Part shown: in pieces, positions 1-9,011 of the stretch
Layout of the letters: each line of letters begins with the position of its first letter
Position numbering within the stretch: the first letter of the stretch is position 1
From: Bacteroidales bacterium
Lineage (GTDB): Bacteria > Bacteroidota > Bacteroidia > Bacteroidales > Bacteroidaceae
Reading direction: 5' to 3'
DNA: 64,000 nucleotides
Assembly (NCBI GenBank): GCA_004557035.1
Contig: SFFB01000010.1
Location: 42,174-106,173, forward strand
Made by a program: the position numbers and the translations under genes
Notes under the pieces: generated by a model
Database searches by the model: none
What the model was told of the DNA's origin: nothing
What the model saw: only the letters and a program-made list of their open reading frames with translations

Positions 1-2766
1 GTCTTCGCCCAAACAGCCCACCTCGCCGGTCGACGACATATCGACGCCGAGCACGGGGTCGGCCTTCTGAAGACGATTGAATGAGAACTGTGAGGCTTTG
101 ATGCCGACATAGTCTAAGTCAAATAGGCTCTTGGCCGGTTTCTCCACGGGCAGACCGAGCATAATGCGGGTGGCGAGTTCGATGAGGTTTATCTTAAGCA
201 CCTTGCTCACAAAGGGGAATGAGCGAGAAGCACGAAGGTTACACTCAATGACTTTAATATCGTTTTCCTTGGCCAAGAACTGGATGTTAAACGGACCGGA
301 TATGTGCAGCTCGCGAGCAATCTGCTTGGATATCTTCTTGATGCGGCGCGCCGTTTCTACATAAAGTTTCTGTGGCGGGAACTGTATGGTGGCATCGCCT
401 GAGTGTACGCCGGCAAACTCGATGTGCTCTGATATGGCGTAGGCAATGATTTCGCCATCTTTGGCCACAGCGTCCATCTCCACCTCTTTGGCATGTTGCA
501 TAAAGCGAGATACCACCACGGGATGTTTCTTTGAGACATTCGCAGCCAGACGAAGGAACCTATCCAGTTCTTCAGCATTCGAACAAACATTCATGGCTGC
601 TCCTGAAAGCACATACGACGGGCGAACGAGCACGGGGAAGCCAACTCGGTCGATGAAGGCGTTAATGTCTTCCATCGAGGTCAAGGCGCTCCACTCCGGC
701 TGGTCTACGCCAATACGGCCAAGCATAGCCGAGAATTTCTCGCGGTCTTCAGCGTTGTCGATGTATTTGGCGGCGGTGCCCAGCAACTTCACCTGTTCGG
801 CGTCGAGACGCAGAGCGAGATTGTTGGGTATCTGTCCGCCGGTCGAAACAATAACACCATAAGGTGCCTCAAGTTCGATGATGTCCATCACACGCTCGAA
901 GGTGAGCTCGTCAAAATATAGGCGGTCGCACATGTCATAGTCCGTCGACACAGTCTCAGGATTGTAGTTAATCATAATGCTGCGATAGCCTTCTTTCCTA
1001 ATGGTATTGAGGGCTTGGACGCCACACCAGTCAAACTCCACCGAAGAACCGATGCGGTAAGCACCGGAACCGAGCACGATGACAGAGCGCTGGTCGTTTT
1101 CAAACTTGATGTCGTGGGCCGTGCCACTATAAGTGAGATACAGATAATTAGTCTGAGCAGGATATTCGGCGGCTAGCGTGTCGATTTGTTTTACTGAGGG
1201 CACGATGCCGGCTTTTTTGCGGTGTTGGCGCACTATGGCACTGGCTTGCTCGATGTCAACTTCTTTTTCCATGCCTAAGGCGCGGGCAATCTGGAAGTCT
1301 GTGAAGCCTTGCACCTTGGCTTTCAGCAGCAATTCGTCGTCGAGTTGGTCGAGGCTGCCCACCTCGTGGAGCTGTTTGTCCGTGTCGTGGATGTTTTTGA
1401 GCTTATGCAAGAACCAGTGGTCAATCTTGGTGAGCTCATGTATCTTATCCACAGAATAGCCGGCGCTTAATGCCTTTTCGATGACAAATATGCGCTTGTC
1501 TGTCGGCTCTCTGAGTGCTTCCTCGATGTGCTCGATTTTGATTTCTTTATTATCCACGAAGCCGTGCATGCCTTGTCCAATCATGCGCAGGCCCTTTTGG
1601 ATGACTTCTTCAAAGGTGCGGCCGATAGCCATCACCTCTCCGACGCTTTTCATTGACGAACCCAATTCGCGGTCCACGCCTCTGAATTTACCCAAGTCCC
1701 AACGCGGAATTTTGCAAACTACGTAGTCGAGGGCCGGCTCAAAGAAGGCACCTGTCGTTTTAGTGACAGCGTTCTTCAGGTCAAAGAGCCCGTAGCCCAG
1801 TCCGAGTTTTGCAGCCACAAAAGCAAGGGGATAACCGGTGGCTTTTGAGGCGAGGGCCGAAGAACGAGAGAGGCGGGCGTTTACCTCGATGACTCTGTAG
1901 TCTTCAGAGTTGGGGTCGAGGGCATACTGCACGTTACATTCGCCCACGATGCCTACGTGGCGGACAATGCGGATGGCGAGTTCGCGGAGCTTATGATACT
2001 CGGCGTTGGTCAGGGTCTGCGACGGCGCAATGACGATGCTCTCTCCGGTGTGAATGCCGAGGGGGTCAAAGTTTTCCATGTTGCAGACCGTGATGCAGTT
2101 GTCGTATCGGTCGCGCACCACTTCGTACTCAATTTCTTTCCAGCCCTTGAGACTCTTTTCCACGAGCACCTGAGGCGAGAAGGCAAAGGCTTTCTCGGCC
2201 AGTTTGTCGAGCTCTTCGCGGTTGTCGCAAAAACCCGAGCCCAGTCCGCCAAGCGCATAGGCCGCACGGAGAATGACGGGATAGCCCAGGCGCTCGGCTG
2301 CGTTTCTGGCTTCCTCCACGTTGGTGCAGGCTTCGCTCTTGATCGTCTTGACTTCGATTTCGTCGAGTTTGCCGATGAAGCGTTCGCGGTCTTCGGTGTC
2401 CATGATGGCTTCGACGGGAGTGCCGAGCACGCTGACGCCATATTTCTCCAACACACCGCTTTCGTGGAGCGCCACACCGCAGTTAAGGGCGGTTTGTCCG
2501 CCAAAGGCGAGCATAATGCCTTGGGGTTGTTCGCGTTGGATGACTTTCTCTACAAAGAAAGGTGTGACGGGCAGGAAATAGATGCGGTCTGCCACGCCTT
2601 CCGACGTCTGTACGGTGGCTATGTTGGGGTTGATAAGTACGGTTTCGATGCCTTCTTCCTTGAGAGCCTTGAGCGCTTGTGAGCCGGAATAGTCAAATTC
2701 GCCGGCTTCGCCAATTTTAAGAGCGCCGGAACCAAGCAGGAGTACTTTTTTTATCTGTGTTGACAT
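1..2766 (-). CDS. carB: Carbamoyl-phosphate synthase large subunit (3' end cut by window)
   Basis: ATP-grasp synthetase subunit that makes carbamoyl phosphate from bicarbonate, ATP and ammonia channelled from CarA, feeding pyrimidine and arginine synthesis in the cytoplasm. The frame is open from the ATG at 2766 to the window edge, 922 codons without a stop, against about 1070 in the family, so only the C-terminal end is missing. The start MSTQIKKVLLLGSGALKIGE is the usual N-terminal phosphate-binding loop. A second copy of this loop, VIVLGSGAYRIGSS, appears in the middle, as expected for the two duplicated ATP-grasp halves. VIEVNARLSRSSALASKATG is the first-half signature; the second half has IECNLRASRSFPFVSK. 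It is the last gene seen of purF-carA-carB, 61 bp after carA. Confidence 0.95.
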   Translation of the reverse strand, partial: MSTQIKKVLLLGSGALKIGEAGEFDYSGSQALKALKEEGIETVLINPNIATVQTSEGVADRIYFLPVTPFFVEKVIQREQPQGIMLAFGGQTALNCGVALHESGVLEKYGVSVLGTPVEAIMDTEDRERFIGKLDEIEVKTIKSEACTNVEEARNAAERLGYPVILRAAYALGGLGSGFCDNREELDKLAEKAFAFSPQVLVEKSLKGWKEIEYEVVRDRYDNCITVCNMENFDPLGIHTGESIVIAPSQTLTNAEYHKLRELAIRIVRHVGIVGECNVQYALDPNSEDYRVIEVNARLSRSSALASKATGYPLAFVAAKLGLGYGLFDLKNAVTKTTGAFFEPALDYVVCKIPRWDLGKFRGVDRELGSSMKSVGEVMAIGRTFEEVIQKGLRMIGQGMHGFVDNKEIKIEHIEEALREPTDKRIFVIEKALSAGYSVDKIHELTKIDHWFLHKLKNIHDTDKQLHEVGSLDQLDDELLLKAKVQGFTDFQIARALGMEKEVDIEQASAIVRQHRKKAGIVPSVKQIDTLAAEYPAQTNYLYLTYSGTAHDIKFENDQRSVIVLGSGAYRIGSSVEFDWCGVQALNTIRKEGYRSIMINYNPETVSTDYDMCDRLYFDELTFERVMDIIELEAPYGVIVSTGGQIPNNLALRLDAEQVKLLGTAAKYIDNAEDREKFSAMLGRIGVDQPEWSALTSMEDINAFIDRVGFPVLVRPSYVLSGAAMNVCSNAEELDRFLRLAANVSKKHPVVVSRFMQHAKEVEMDAVAKDGEIIAYAISEHIEFAGVHSGDATIQFPPQKLYVETARRIKKISKQIARELHISGPFNIQFLAKENDIKVIECNLRASRSFPFVSKVLKINLIELATRIMLGLPVEKPAKSLFDLDYVGIKASQFSFNRLQKADPVLGVDMSSTGEVGCLGED

Positions 2767-2827
2767 AATCTGTGTGGGGTTGTCTGCTGTTAATAGGAGG
2801 TGAGTGTGCGAAGGGCCTTTGTGGTGC

Positions 2828-3913
2828 TTAAAGCAGTTTGGCAAAGTCGTCGAAGAGGAACTCCGTGTCTACCGGTCCGCTGCAAGCCTCGGGGTGGAAT
2901 TGGGCAGAGAACCAGGGATTGCTCTTGTGCTTGACGCCTTCGTTGGAGCCGTCGTTCATATTGATGAAGAGGGGTTCCCAGTCGGCTGGCAGTGTGTTGG
3001 TGTCTACGGCGTAGCCGTGGTTTTGGCTGGTCACGAAGCAACGGTTGGTACCCACCATTCTGACGGGTTGGTTGTGGCTTCGGTGACCGTATTTGAGCTT
3101 ATAGATGGAGGCTCCGGCTGCTTTTGAGAGCAATTGGTTGCCCATACAGATGCCCATACAGGGACGCACGTTGGGCGAGGCCAGGAACCGGCGGATGTTG
3201 TCTACGGTCTTGACGCAGGTGTCGGGGTCGCCAGGGCCGTTGGCCAGGAACAGACCGTCAAACTCCAGTGTGTTGAAGTCGTAGTCCCAAGGCACGCGCA
3301 CCACTTCTATACCGCGTTTGATGAGGCAGCGTATGATGTTGTTTTTCACGCCACAGTCCACGAGCACGGCGCGTTTTCCGGCTCCTTGGTTATAGGTGAC
3401 AATCTCCTTGCATGACACTTGGGCCACATAGTTCACGCCTTCGTATTGCGCTTCAGGCACGTTGTCGGGCTCGTCGTCAAGGATGATTTTTCCCATCATA
3501 ACGCCTCTTTCCCTCAGTGTCTTGGTGAGTTCTCGGGTGTCTATGCCCGTGATGCCGGTGACGCCTTCTCTTTTGAGCCAGTCGCCGAGGCTTTCTTTGG
3601 CGTTCCAGTGGCTGTAGGCTTCACTGTAGTCGCTCACGATGAGTGCCGTGGCGTGGATTTTGTCGCTTTCCATGAAGAGCGGCATGTTGTCTTGTCGGGT
3701 TTCGGCCGAGGGCACGCCATAATTGCCGGCGAGTGGGTAGGTGAGTGTCATCAGCTGTCCGGCATACGAGGGGTCGGTGAGGCTTTCGGTGTATCCCGTC
3801 ATTGCGGTGTTGAACACCACTTCGCCAGCGGCGGGTTGGTCTGCGCCGAACGACCGGCCGTGAAACTGTGTGCCGTCTTCGAGGATGAGGGTTGCTTTTC
3901 GCATTGTAGCCAT
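2828..3913 (-). CDS. carA: Carbamoyl-phosphate synthase small (glutaminase) subunit
   Basis: Class I glutamine amidotransferase that hydrolyses glutamine and passes ammonia to CarB. It has 361 residues, normal for the family. The N-terminal CarA domain is recognisable by FNTAMTGYTESLTDPSYAGQ. The C-terminal glutaminase has the nucleophile Cys256 in GICMGNQLL and the His340-x-Glu342 pair in AQFHPEACSG. The residue after the nucleophile loop is Asn (GNQ) rather than the more common His (GHQ); the His340/Glu342 dyad is intact, so I expect activity. The start could be 3913 or the Met three codons later (3904). It lies 51 bp downstream of purF and is transcribed with it. Confidence 0.95.
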   Translation of the reverse strand: MATMRKATLILEDGTQFHGRSFGADQPAAGEVVFNTAMTGYTESLTDPSYAGQLMTLTYPLAGNYGVPSAETRQDNMPLFMESDKIHATALIVSDYSEAYSHWNAKESLGDWLKREGVTGITGIDTRELTKTLRERGVMMGKIILDDEPDNVPEAQYEGVNYVAQVSCKEIVTYNQGAGKRAVLVDCGVKNNIIRCLIKRGIEVVRVPWDYDFNTLEFDGLFLANGPGDPDTCVKTVDNIRRFLASPNVRPCMGICMGNQLLSKAAGASIYKLKYGHRSHNQPVRMVGTNRCFVTSQNHGYAVDTNTLPADWEPLFINMNDGSNEGVKHKSNPWFSAQFHPEACSGPVDTEFLFDDFAKLL

Positions 3914-3964
3914 TATGATGTTAGGTATATATATTATTATATGTGTATGTTTGCACAGTGTTGG

Positions 3965-5842
3965 TCAGGCCATTTCGCGCTCATACCAATCGGCGTAGGC
4001 CATACATACGCGCCGTGTGCCTCCCGGTGTGGGATAGTTGCCGCTGAAGTACCAGTCGCCCGGGCTGTTGGGGCAGGCTTCGTGCAGGCCCTCAAGCGTT
4101 TGATAGACTATGCGTATGGGGGTGGTCACCTCTTCGGGGCGGAGCATCTCGGCCATTTTTTCAGAGATTTCTTCGTCGCTGAAGTGGGCGTATATGTCTT
4201 TGACGTGGTTCACCTCGGCTATTGGTTTTGCGGCTTCGGCCTTGCAGCGGTGATAGATGTCTTCGAGGCGTTTTTCTTCACCGCGTTCGCGGGTTAGTGC
4301 GATGGCTGCTTTGAAGGCGATAAACTCGTCCATTTGTGCCATGTCTATGCCGTAATAGTCGGGGTATTTCACCTGTGGTGATGAGCTAACCACGACGATG
4401 CGTTTGGGGTGCAGACGATCGAGTATGCGTATGATGCTCTCTTTGAGCGTAGTGCCGCGCACGATGCTGTCGTCGATGACCACGAGGTTGTCTTTTTCAG
4501 GCACGACGGAGCCGTAGGTAATGTCGTAGACATGTGCAGCCAGTTCGCTTCGGCTGTTGCCTTCGGCGATGAAGGTGCGCATCTTGATGTCTTTCCAAGC
4601 CACCTTTTCGGCTCTGACTCTGCGCCGGAGGATATGTTGCAGTTCGCTGTCGTCGATGGGCTGCTTCAGCGTCTTGATTTGTTCGGCTTTTTGGCTGCTG
4701 AGCAAGTCTTCAAGACCCTCAATCAGCCCGTAGTAGGCCGCTTCGGCGGTGTTGGGGATATACGAAAAGACGGTGTCGTCTATTTCTCCCTCCACGGCCT
4801 GCAGGATGGGCTGTTGGAGTGTGCGTCCCAGCATTTTGCGTTCGCGGTAGATGTCTTGGTCTGAGCCGCGACTGAAATAGACCCGTTCAAACACACAGGC
4901 GGCGAATTTCTTCGGCTCGATGATTTGTTGGCGTCTGAGCCGGCCGGCCGCGTTCATGATGAGGGCCTCGCCGGGTTTGAGTTCGTGCACACATTCTGCC
5001 TCGGTGGCCATAGCTGTCTGTATGACCGGCCTTTCAGAGGCTACCACGAGTACTTCGTCGTCGATATAATAAAAAGCGGGTCGAATGCCCCACGGATCTC
5101 TCAGTGTGAACATTTCCCCGCTACCGGTGACACCACAAACCACATAGCCGCCGTCCCATATCGGCGCTGCCGTTTCGAGCACGTGGGCCATGTCGATGTG
5201 TTGTTCGATGTATTGTGTGATGTCGCATCCTTCCAGTCCTTTTTGCTGTGCTTCGACAAAGAGGCGTTCACTCTCTCGGTCGAGGCGGTGTCCCAGTTGT
5301 TCGAGCAGGATGTAAGTGTCCGACACCATTCGGGGATGCTGACCGTTGCGGGCGATGTGTTTGAAGATTTCGTCCACGTTGGTCATGTTGAAGTTGGCAC
5401 AGAGGCAGAGGTTTTTGGCCCTCCAGTTGTTGCGTCGCATGAAGGGGTGCACATACGACATACCCGACTTGCCGGTGGTGGAATACCTCAGGTGTCCCAT
5501 ATAGAGTTCGCCGGCAAAGGGGATGTGCTGTGCGGCAAAGTCTGCGTCGGCCATTTCTTCAGCCGAGTAGGGGGCCAGTGTCCGTCCCACGTTGGCAAAG
5601 ATTTCGCTGATGGCGCCTGTGCCCAGCGCACGCTCTCTGTAGAAAAACTCCTCGCCGGGCGCTGCCTGCATCTTCACGGCGGCCAGTCCTGCTCCTTCCT
5701 GCCCGCGGTTGTGCTGCTTTTCCATGAGCAGGTAGAGTTTGTTGAGCCCGTAGGCCCAAGTGCCGTATTTCTCTTGATAGTAGTTGAGCGGCTTGAGCAG
5801 TCTGACCATGGCTACTCCGCATTCGTGCTTGAGCGTTTCCAT
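3965..5842 (-). CDS. purF: Amidophosphoribosyltransferase-type protein (long PurF form)
   Basis: Probable first enzyme of de novo purine synthesis, converting PRPP and glutamine to phosphoribosylamine. The ATG at 5842 gives METLKHECGVAM: a 7-residue propeptide before the N-terminal nucleophile Cys8, as in Ntn-type glutaminases. RGQEGAGL and LRYSTTG belong to the glutaminase half. LVVIDDSIVRGTTLK is the PRPP-binding loop of a type I phosphoribosyltransferase. At 625 residues it is much longer than standard PurF (about 470-505); the extra length lies between and after the two domains. An upstream in-frame Met at 5944 would overlap the promoter and end of mscS and is not used. It leads the operon with carA and carB, joining the purine and pyrimidine entry steps. 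Confidence 0.85.
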   Translation of the reverse strand: METLKHECGVAMVRLLKPLNYYQEKYGTWAYGLNKLYLLMEKQHNRGQEGAGLAAVKMQAAPGEEFFYRERALGTGAISEIFANVGRTLAPYSAEEMADADFAAQHIPFAGELYMGHLRYSTTGKSGMSYVHPFMRRNNWRAKNLCLCANFNMTNVDEIFKHIARNGQHPRMVSDTYILLEQLGHRLDRESERLFVEAQQKGLEGCDITQYIEQHIDMAHVLETAAPIWDGGYVVCGVTGSGEMFTLRDPWGIRPAFYYIDDEVLVVASERPVIQTAMATEAECVHELKPGEALIMNAAGRLRRQQIIEPKKFAACVFERVYFSRGSDQDIYRERKMLGRTLQQPILQAVEGEIDDTVFSYIPNTAEAAYYGLIEGLEDLLSSQKAEQIKTLKQPIDDSELQHILRRRVRAEKVAWKDIKMRTFIAEGNSRSELAAHVYDITYGSVVPEKDNLVVIDDSIVRGTTLKESIIRILDRLHPKRIVVVSSSPQVKYPDYYGIDMAQMDEFIAFKAAIALTRERGEEKRLEDIYHRCKAEAAKPIAEVNHVKDIYAHFSDEEISEKMAEMLRPEEVTTPIRIVYQTLEGLHEACPNSPGDWYFSGNYPTPGGTRRVCMAYADWYEREMA

Positions 5843-5875
5843 TGAGTTGTTTTTGTGTGGGTATGGTTTTAACTG

Positions 5876-5906
5876 CAAAAATACGTCAAGAGCGACGAAC
5901 TGCAAA
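5876..5906 (-). promoter_or_regulatory. Promoter of purF-carA-carB
   Basis: On the minus strand TTTG (5903-5906) is followed after 19 bases by TATTTTTG (5876-5883), an excellent match to the Bacteroidetes -33/-7 consensus. It sits between the mscS stop (5919) and the purF ATG (5842), giving a leader of roughly 30 bases. Confidence 0.75.
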
Positions 5907-5918
5907 ATAAAACCGTGC

Positions 5919-7139
5919 TTAATTTCCGCCGTTGAGGCAGGCATGGCTCAGGTCATGGCCCGTGGGGGCTTGGAAGAGGCGCAGGCCGAAGGCGGGTAGG
6001 GTGGCGATGAGGTGTTCGAAAATGTCGGCGGCTTGGCTTTCGTAGGGCACGAAGGCAGTCTCTTTGAGGTAAAACCACATTTCGAGCGGCAGGCCTTGTG
6101 GTGTGGACTCCAGTTGCCGCACGAGCGTCCAGCTCCATGGCGCTTCTTTTTCCACTCCCGGCAGGCTGCGCAGGTAGGCTGTGGCATAGTGGCGGAAAAG
6201 CGTGAGGTTGACCGCCTGCCCGTCTTTGGCCGTGTCGGGCAGTGGCAGGTTGAAGTCTTGGGTCAGTTGGGCCGTCTGGCCGGGAGTGAGCATATGGATG
6301 CTGGCCATATCGATGTGGAGCGCCCGTTTCACGCTGCGTCCCTGCCGACTTTGCATGCCTTTCCAGTTCTTGAACGAGCCGCTCACGAGTGTGTAGGGCG
6401 GAATGCTCTGAATGGTGTTGTCGAAGGCGCGTACCTTCACGGCAGTGAGTGTCACCTCTTCCACGATGCCATCGATGCCGGCGCTCGCCACGGTCACCCA
6501 GTCGCCCGGTTCGAGCAGTCGTCCGGCCGAGAGTTGGATGCCGGCCACGAGACCCAAGATGGTGTCACGAAAGACAAACATCAGTGCCGCAGCCGCCGCG
6601 CCCAATCCGGCGATGAAGCCCAGCGGATTGCGTCCCAGCAGCAGGCCAATCACCACGATGCCGCCAATCACGTAGACCACCACCCGCACGAACTGGATGA
6701 TGATGAGCACGTGGGGTTCGCTGCCGTCGCGGTACGAGTTGCTGTAGGTGGCGATGCTTTTCAAGAAGGCCGTGGCCAAGCGCACCACGGTTATGGTCAT
6801 ATAGATGCCGGCCGCACCGCTCACCAGCGAGACCCGTGCCGGGGCGAGGTCGGAAGTCAATGCGGGCAGTATGGCATAAAACAACAGACCGGCCACAGCC
6901 CGCCACACAGCCGTGAGCACGGATGGATTGAAAAAATAATCGTCGATGAGTGTGCTGGTCTTGCTGGTCAGATGGACAATGAGCGGCGTCAAAATCTTGC
7001 CGGCTATCCATGTGGCTGTCCACAGCAGGGCCACCACGAGGGCCAAGAGCAACCAAGTCGACGTCTCGGACGCCGCGTCGGCACTGAGCCATCCCGTTTG
7101 TTCAATCCATTGGGTCAGAACTGTTCTGATGAAATCCAT
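5919..7139 (-). CDS. MscS-family mechanosensitive ion channel
   Basis: Inner-membrane channel of the MscS family that releases small solutes on hypo-osmotic shock. It has 406 residues with several hydrophobic segments: near residues 30-50, 75-95, 105-125 and 150-170, then the pore helix region GFIAGLGAAAAALMFVFRDT. This is followed by the conserved entry to the cytoplasmic beta domain, LEPGDWVTVASAGIDGIVEE. The number of membrane segments and the length suggest a YbdG/YnaI-like subtype rather than the small MscS. It follows the MFS gene by 15 bp and is probably co-transcribed with it. Confidence 0.88.
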   Translation of the reverse strand: MDFIRTVLTQWIEQTGWLSADAASETSTWLLLALVVALLWTATWIAGKILTPLIVHLTSKTSTLIDDYFFNPSVLTAVWRAVAGLLFYAILPALTSDLAPARVSLVSGAAGIYMTITVVRLATAFLKSIATYSNSYRDGSEPHVLIIIQFVRVVVYVIGGIVVIGLLLGRNPLGFIAGLGAAAAALMFVFRDTILGLVAGIQLSAGRLLEPGDWVTVASAGIDGIVEEVTLTAVKVRAFDNTIQSIPPYTLVSGSFKNWKGMQSRQGRSVKRALHIDMASIHMLTPGQTAQLTQDFNLPLPDTAKDGQAVNLTLFRHYATAYLRSLPGVEKEAPWSWTLVRQLESTPQGLPLEMWFYLKETAFVPYESQAADIFEHLIATLPAFGLRLFQAPTGHDLSHACLNGGN

Positions 7140-7154
7140 AAGTGTTTTGTGAGG

Positions 7155-8384
7155 TTAATCGTCGAGTGCATTTTTGCGGAAATGTGGAGCCGCTATTCCG
7201 AGAAAGACGGCCATCGACACCAGGGCCATAATGCCCCCGCAGAGATAGACCGTCGAGAACGAACTGCCGTGTGCCACCGCTCCGGCTGCTGCAATGCCAA
7301 TGCCGATGCCCACGTCCCACGAGGTGAGGTAGGTGCCCACGGCGGTGGCGCGGCGGTTGTGTGGGGCCAAGCGTACGAAGAGGGTGTTGAAGGCCGGAAA
7401 CATCATCCCGAAACCCACGCCCTGCAGTGCGCCGGCGGCCACAAAAGCCGCCACAGCCCACTCCTTGTGACTCGAGGCCAGCGGACCGCACAGACCGAGC
7501 AACACGAAGGCAGCTACCACGAGATAAAAGCCCACGGCGATGCAACGGATGAGCAGACCGCGGTCCACATACCGACCGGCCACGATGCGCGAAGCGCCCA
7601 TACCCAAGGCCAGAAGCACGAAAAACAGTCCCGGTTGCACCGCCACGCCCGCCTGTGCCACATAGACCGACACATAGTTTGTCGTAGCGCCATAGGGCAC
7701 CGACAGCAACATGAGCGAGAGGCCTGCCCAAATGCCTTTGGGCAAGAAGAAACGGTCGAGCGACAGTGCCCCTTGTCGCGCCATGGGGCCGGAGGGGGCT
7801 TTCACGCCCAAGGCCAAGGCCAGACCTATCGACGAGGCCGTGGCGGCAGTGAAGAAAATCACGTCGTAGCTCACCCTTCCGTGCAAGAGCAATCCGGTCA
7901 TGGGGCCGAGGCTCATGGCCAGATTGTTGGCCAGACCGTAATAGCCCAGACCTTCACCTCGTCGAGCCGAGGGCATAATGTCCACCACCACCGTGTTGCC
8001 GCCCACGGTCACGGCGCCAAAGGCCAGGCCGTGCATCACTCTCAGTCCCACAAACACCACCAAGGCGCCGCAGAGCGGATAGCCCAAGAACGCCAGCGTA
8101 AACAGCCCATAGGTGGCGAGCCAGAGCCAGCGGCGGTTGAACGAGTCGAGCAAGAAAGCTGCAAACGGTCTGACGGCCAAAGCCGCCAGGGTGTAGAGCG
8201 AGAGTATGACACCGATTGAAGCTTCGTTTTGGTCGAAAGTTTCTTTGAGATAAAAAGGCAAAAGCGGGATGAGCAGCCAAAATCCGAAATAGAGCATAAA
8301 GTTGGCCGCCACCATGGCGAGATAGTCGCGCGTGAAGAGCGGTGGCAGTGGGTGGCTTTTATGTGGAATGGATTGGCTGGTCAT
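7155..8384 (-). CDS. MFS transporter, drug-efflux-like
   Basis: Major facilitator superfamily inner-membrane transporter of 409 residues with about 12 predicted helices. The loop between helices 2 and 3, RPFAAFLLDSFNRRWLWLA, is a variant of the MFS motif A (normally G-x-x-x-D-R-x-G-R-R). VVVDIMPSARRGEGLGYYGL is typical of the YfcJ/AraJ-like drug/metabolite efflux group. The substrate cannot be read from sequence. It is the first gene of a two-gene unit with the MscS channel downstream, which suggests a general envelope or stress role but does not prove one. Confidence 0.85.
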   Translation of the reverse strand: MTSQSIPHKSHPLPPLFTRDYLAMVAANFMLYFGFWLLIPLLPFYLKETFDQNEASIGVILSLYTLAALAVRPFAAFLLDSFNRRWLWLATYGLFTLAFLGYPLCGALVVFVGLRVMHGLAFGAVTVGGNTVVVDIMPSARRGEGLGYYGLANNLAMSLGPMTGLLLHGRVSYDVIFFTAATASSIGLALALGVKAPSGPMARQGALSLDRFFLPKGIWAGLSLMLLSVPYGATTNYVSVYVAQAGVAVQPGLFFVLLALGMGASRIVAGRYVDRGLLIRCIAVGFYLVVAAFVLLGLCGPLASSHKEWAVAAFVAAGALQGVGFGMMFPAFNTLFVRLAPHNRRATAVGTYLTSWDVGIGIGIAAAGAVAHGSSFSTVYLCGGIMALVSMAVFLGIAAPHFRKNALDD

Positions 8385-8441
8385 GTCGATGCGTCCGGTC
8401 GTGAAAAAGCCTGTATGGCTTCTCTGAGTTGTTACTTGTGG

Positions 8442-8449
8442 CGAAGTTA
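8442..8449 (-). promoter_or_regulatory. Possible -7 box of the MFS-mscS unit
   Basis: Minus-strand TAACTTCG, one base from TAnnTTTG, about 58 bases upstream of the MFS start. No good TTTG lies at the expected -33 distance. Confidence 0.4.
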
Positions 8450-8739
8450 GTCAAAAACGGCGGGAGAGCGTGCCCCTTCTGCCGCTTTTTTGCCTCCCGC
8501 CGCTTTGTACATAACCCGGGGCCTCGCGTGACGCTTTTGAAAATATTTTTAACGTCCGGCTTTCAGCCACCTCAAAAGTCTTGTCAATCTTCTTGTGTGA
8601 AGTAAAACTATAGTATTTATTTGTAATAGGCTGTTTATTAGATTTATTCTGTATTTCATATAAAATTATCTTTAAGACAGTTGTGCTTCTCAACCTTCTC
8701 AAATGTCAAAATCATAAGGAAATTTTTTTGTGCAAGTAT

Positions 8740-8860
8740 CGCAGAAAATCCTGTCAGTAACCCCGTTTTTCCTCTCCTTATTCCCGTTCGTCGCCCAATC
8801 CCACAAAAAAAGAGGCCGTGCGGCCCCTCCTTTTCTATCCTACGTCAAAGATAACCACAA
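8740..8860 (+). repeat. TTATTCCCGT/hairpin intergenic repeat, copy 1
   Basis: Shares with other copies, in order: CGCAGAAAATCCTGTC, CCCCGT, CTCTCCTTATTCCCGT, an imperfect AGAGGCC...GGCCCCTC hairpin about 30 bases later, then AAAGATAACCAC. The last block is identical in the 48.7-kb copy. Confidence 0.7.
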
Positions 8861-8958
8861 ACCGTGCCCGTCAAAAAGACAAAAGGGTTTCGCAACGCTT
8901 GTTTTGTCCTTGTCATACCCAAAGGCCTTTGGGGAGGTGTCACAAAAAACCGAGTTTT

Positions 8959-8990
8959 TTTGGCATTCCGCCCACTTTGCAGTAACTTCG
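8959..8990 (+). promoter_or_regulatory. Promoter of map
   Basis: TTTG (8959-8962), 20-base spacer, TAACTTCG (8983-8990). It lies 21 bases before the ATG at 9012, so the longer frame beginning at 8730 cannot be the translated start. Confidence 0.7.
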
Positions 8991-9011
8991 CACCTACAAA
9001 ACGCAAAAAAT

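Larger units (their letters stand above)
8385..8958. other. Intergenic region between divergent MFS and map genes
   Basis: No credible gene. It carries the MFS -7 box, an AT-rich stretch (8590-8735), one copy of the TTATTCCCGT/hairpin repeat (8740-8860) and a perfect 16-bp palindrome at 8918-8933 just upstream of the map promoter. The weak open frame at 8451-8702 has no recognisable product. Confidence 0.6.

Noticed and set aside
1957..2682. 241-codon plus-strand frame over carB
   Set aside because: Antisense to the conserved N-terminal half of carB, with no recognisable domain.
3144..3158. CarA nucleophile loop GICMGNQ taken as a dead glutaminase
   Set aside because: Cys256 and the His340/Glu342 pair are intact; the Asn in place of His in GHQ is not one of the catalytic residues, so no loss is inferred.
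6012..8219. 735-codon open frame on the plus strand
   Set aside because: It is antisense to the MscS and MFS genes, both of which have clear motifs and membrane helices. Its His/Gly/Gln-rich translation is typical of a GC-rich shadow frame.
8451..8702. 83-codon minus-strand frame in the MFS-map gap
   Set aside because: AT-rich intergenic sequence, no motif, no promoter of its own, and it overlaps the MFS upstream region.
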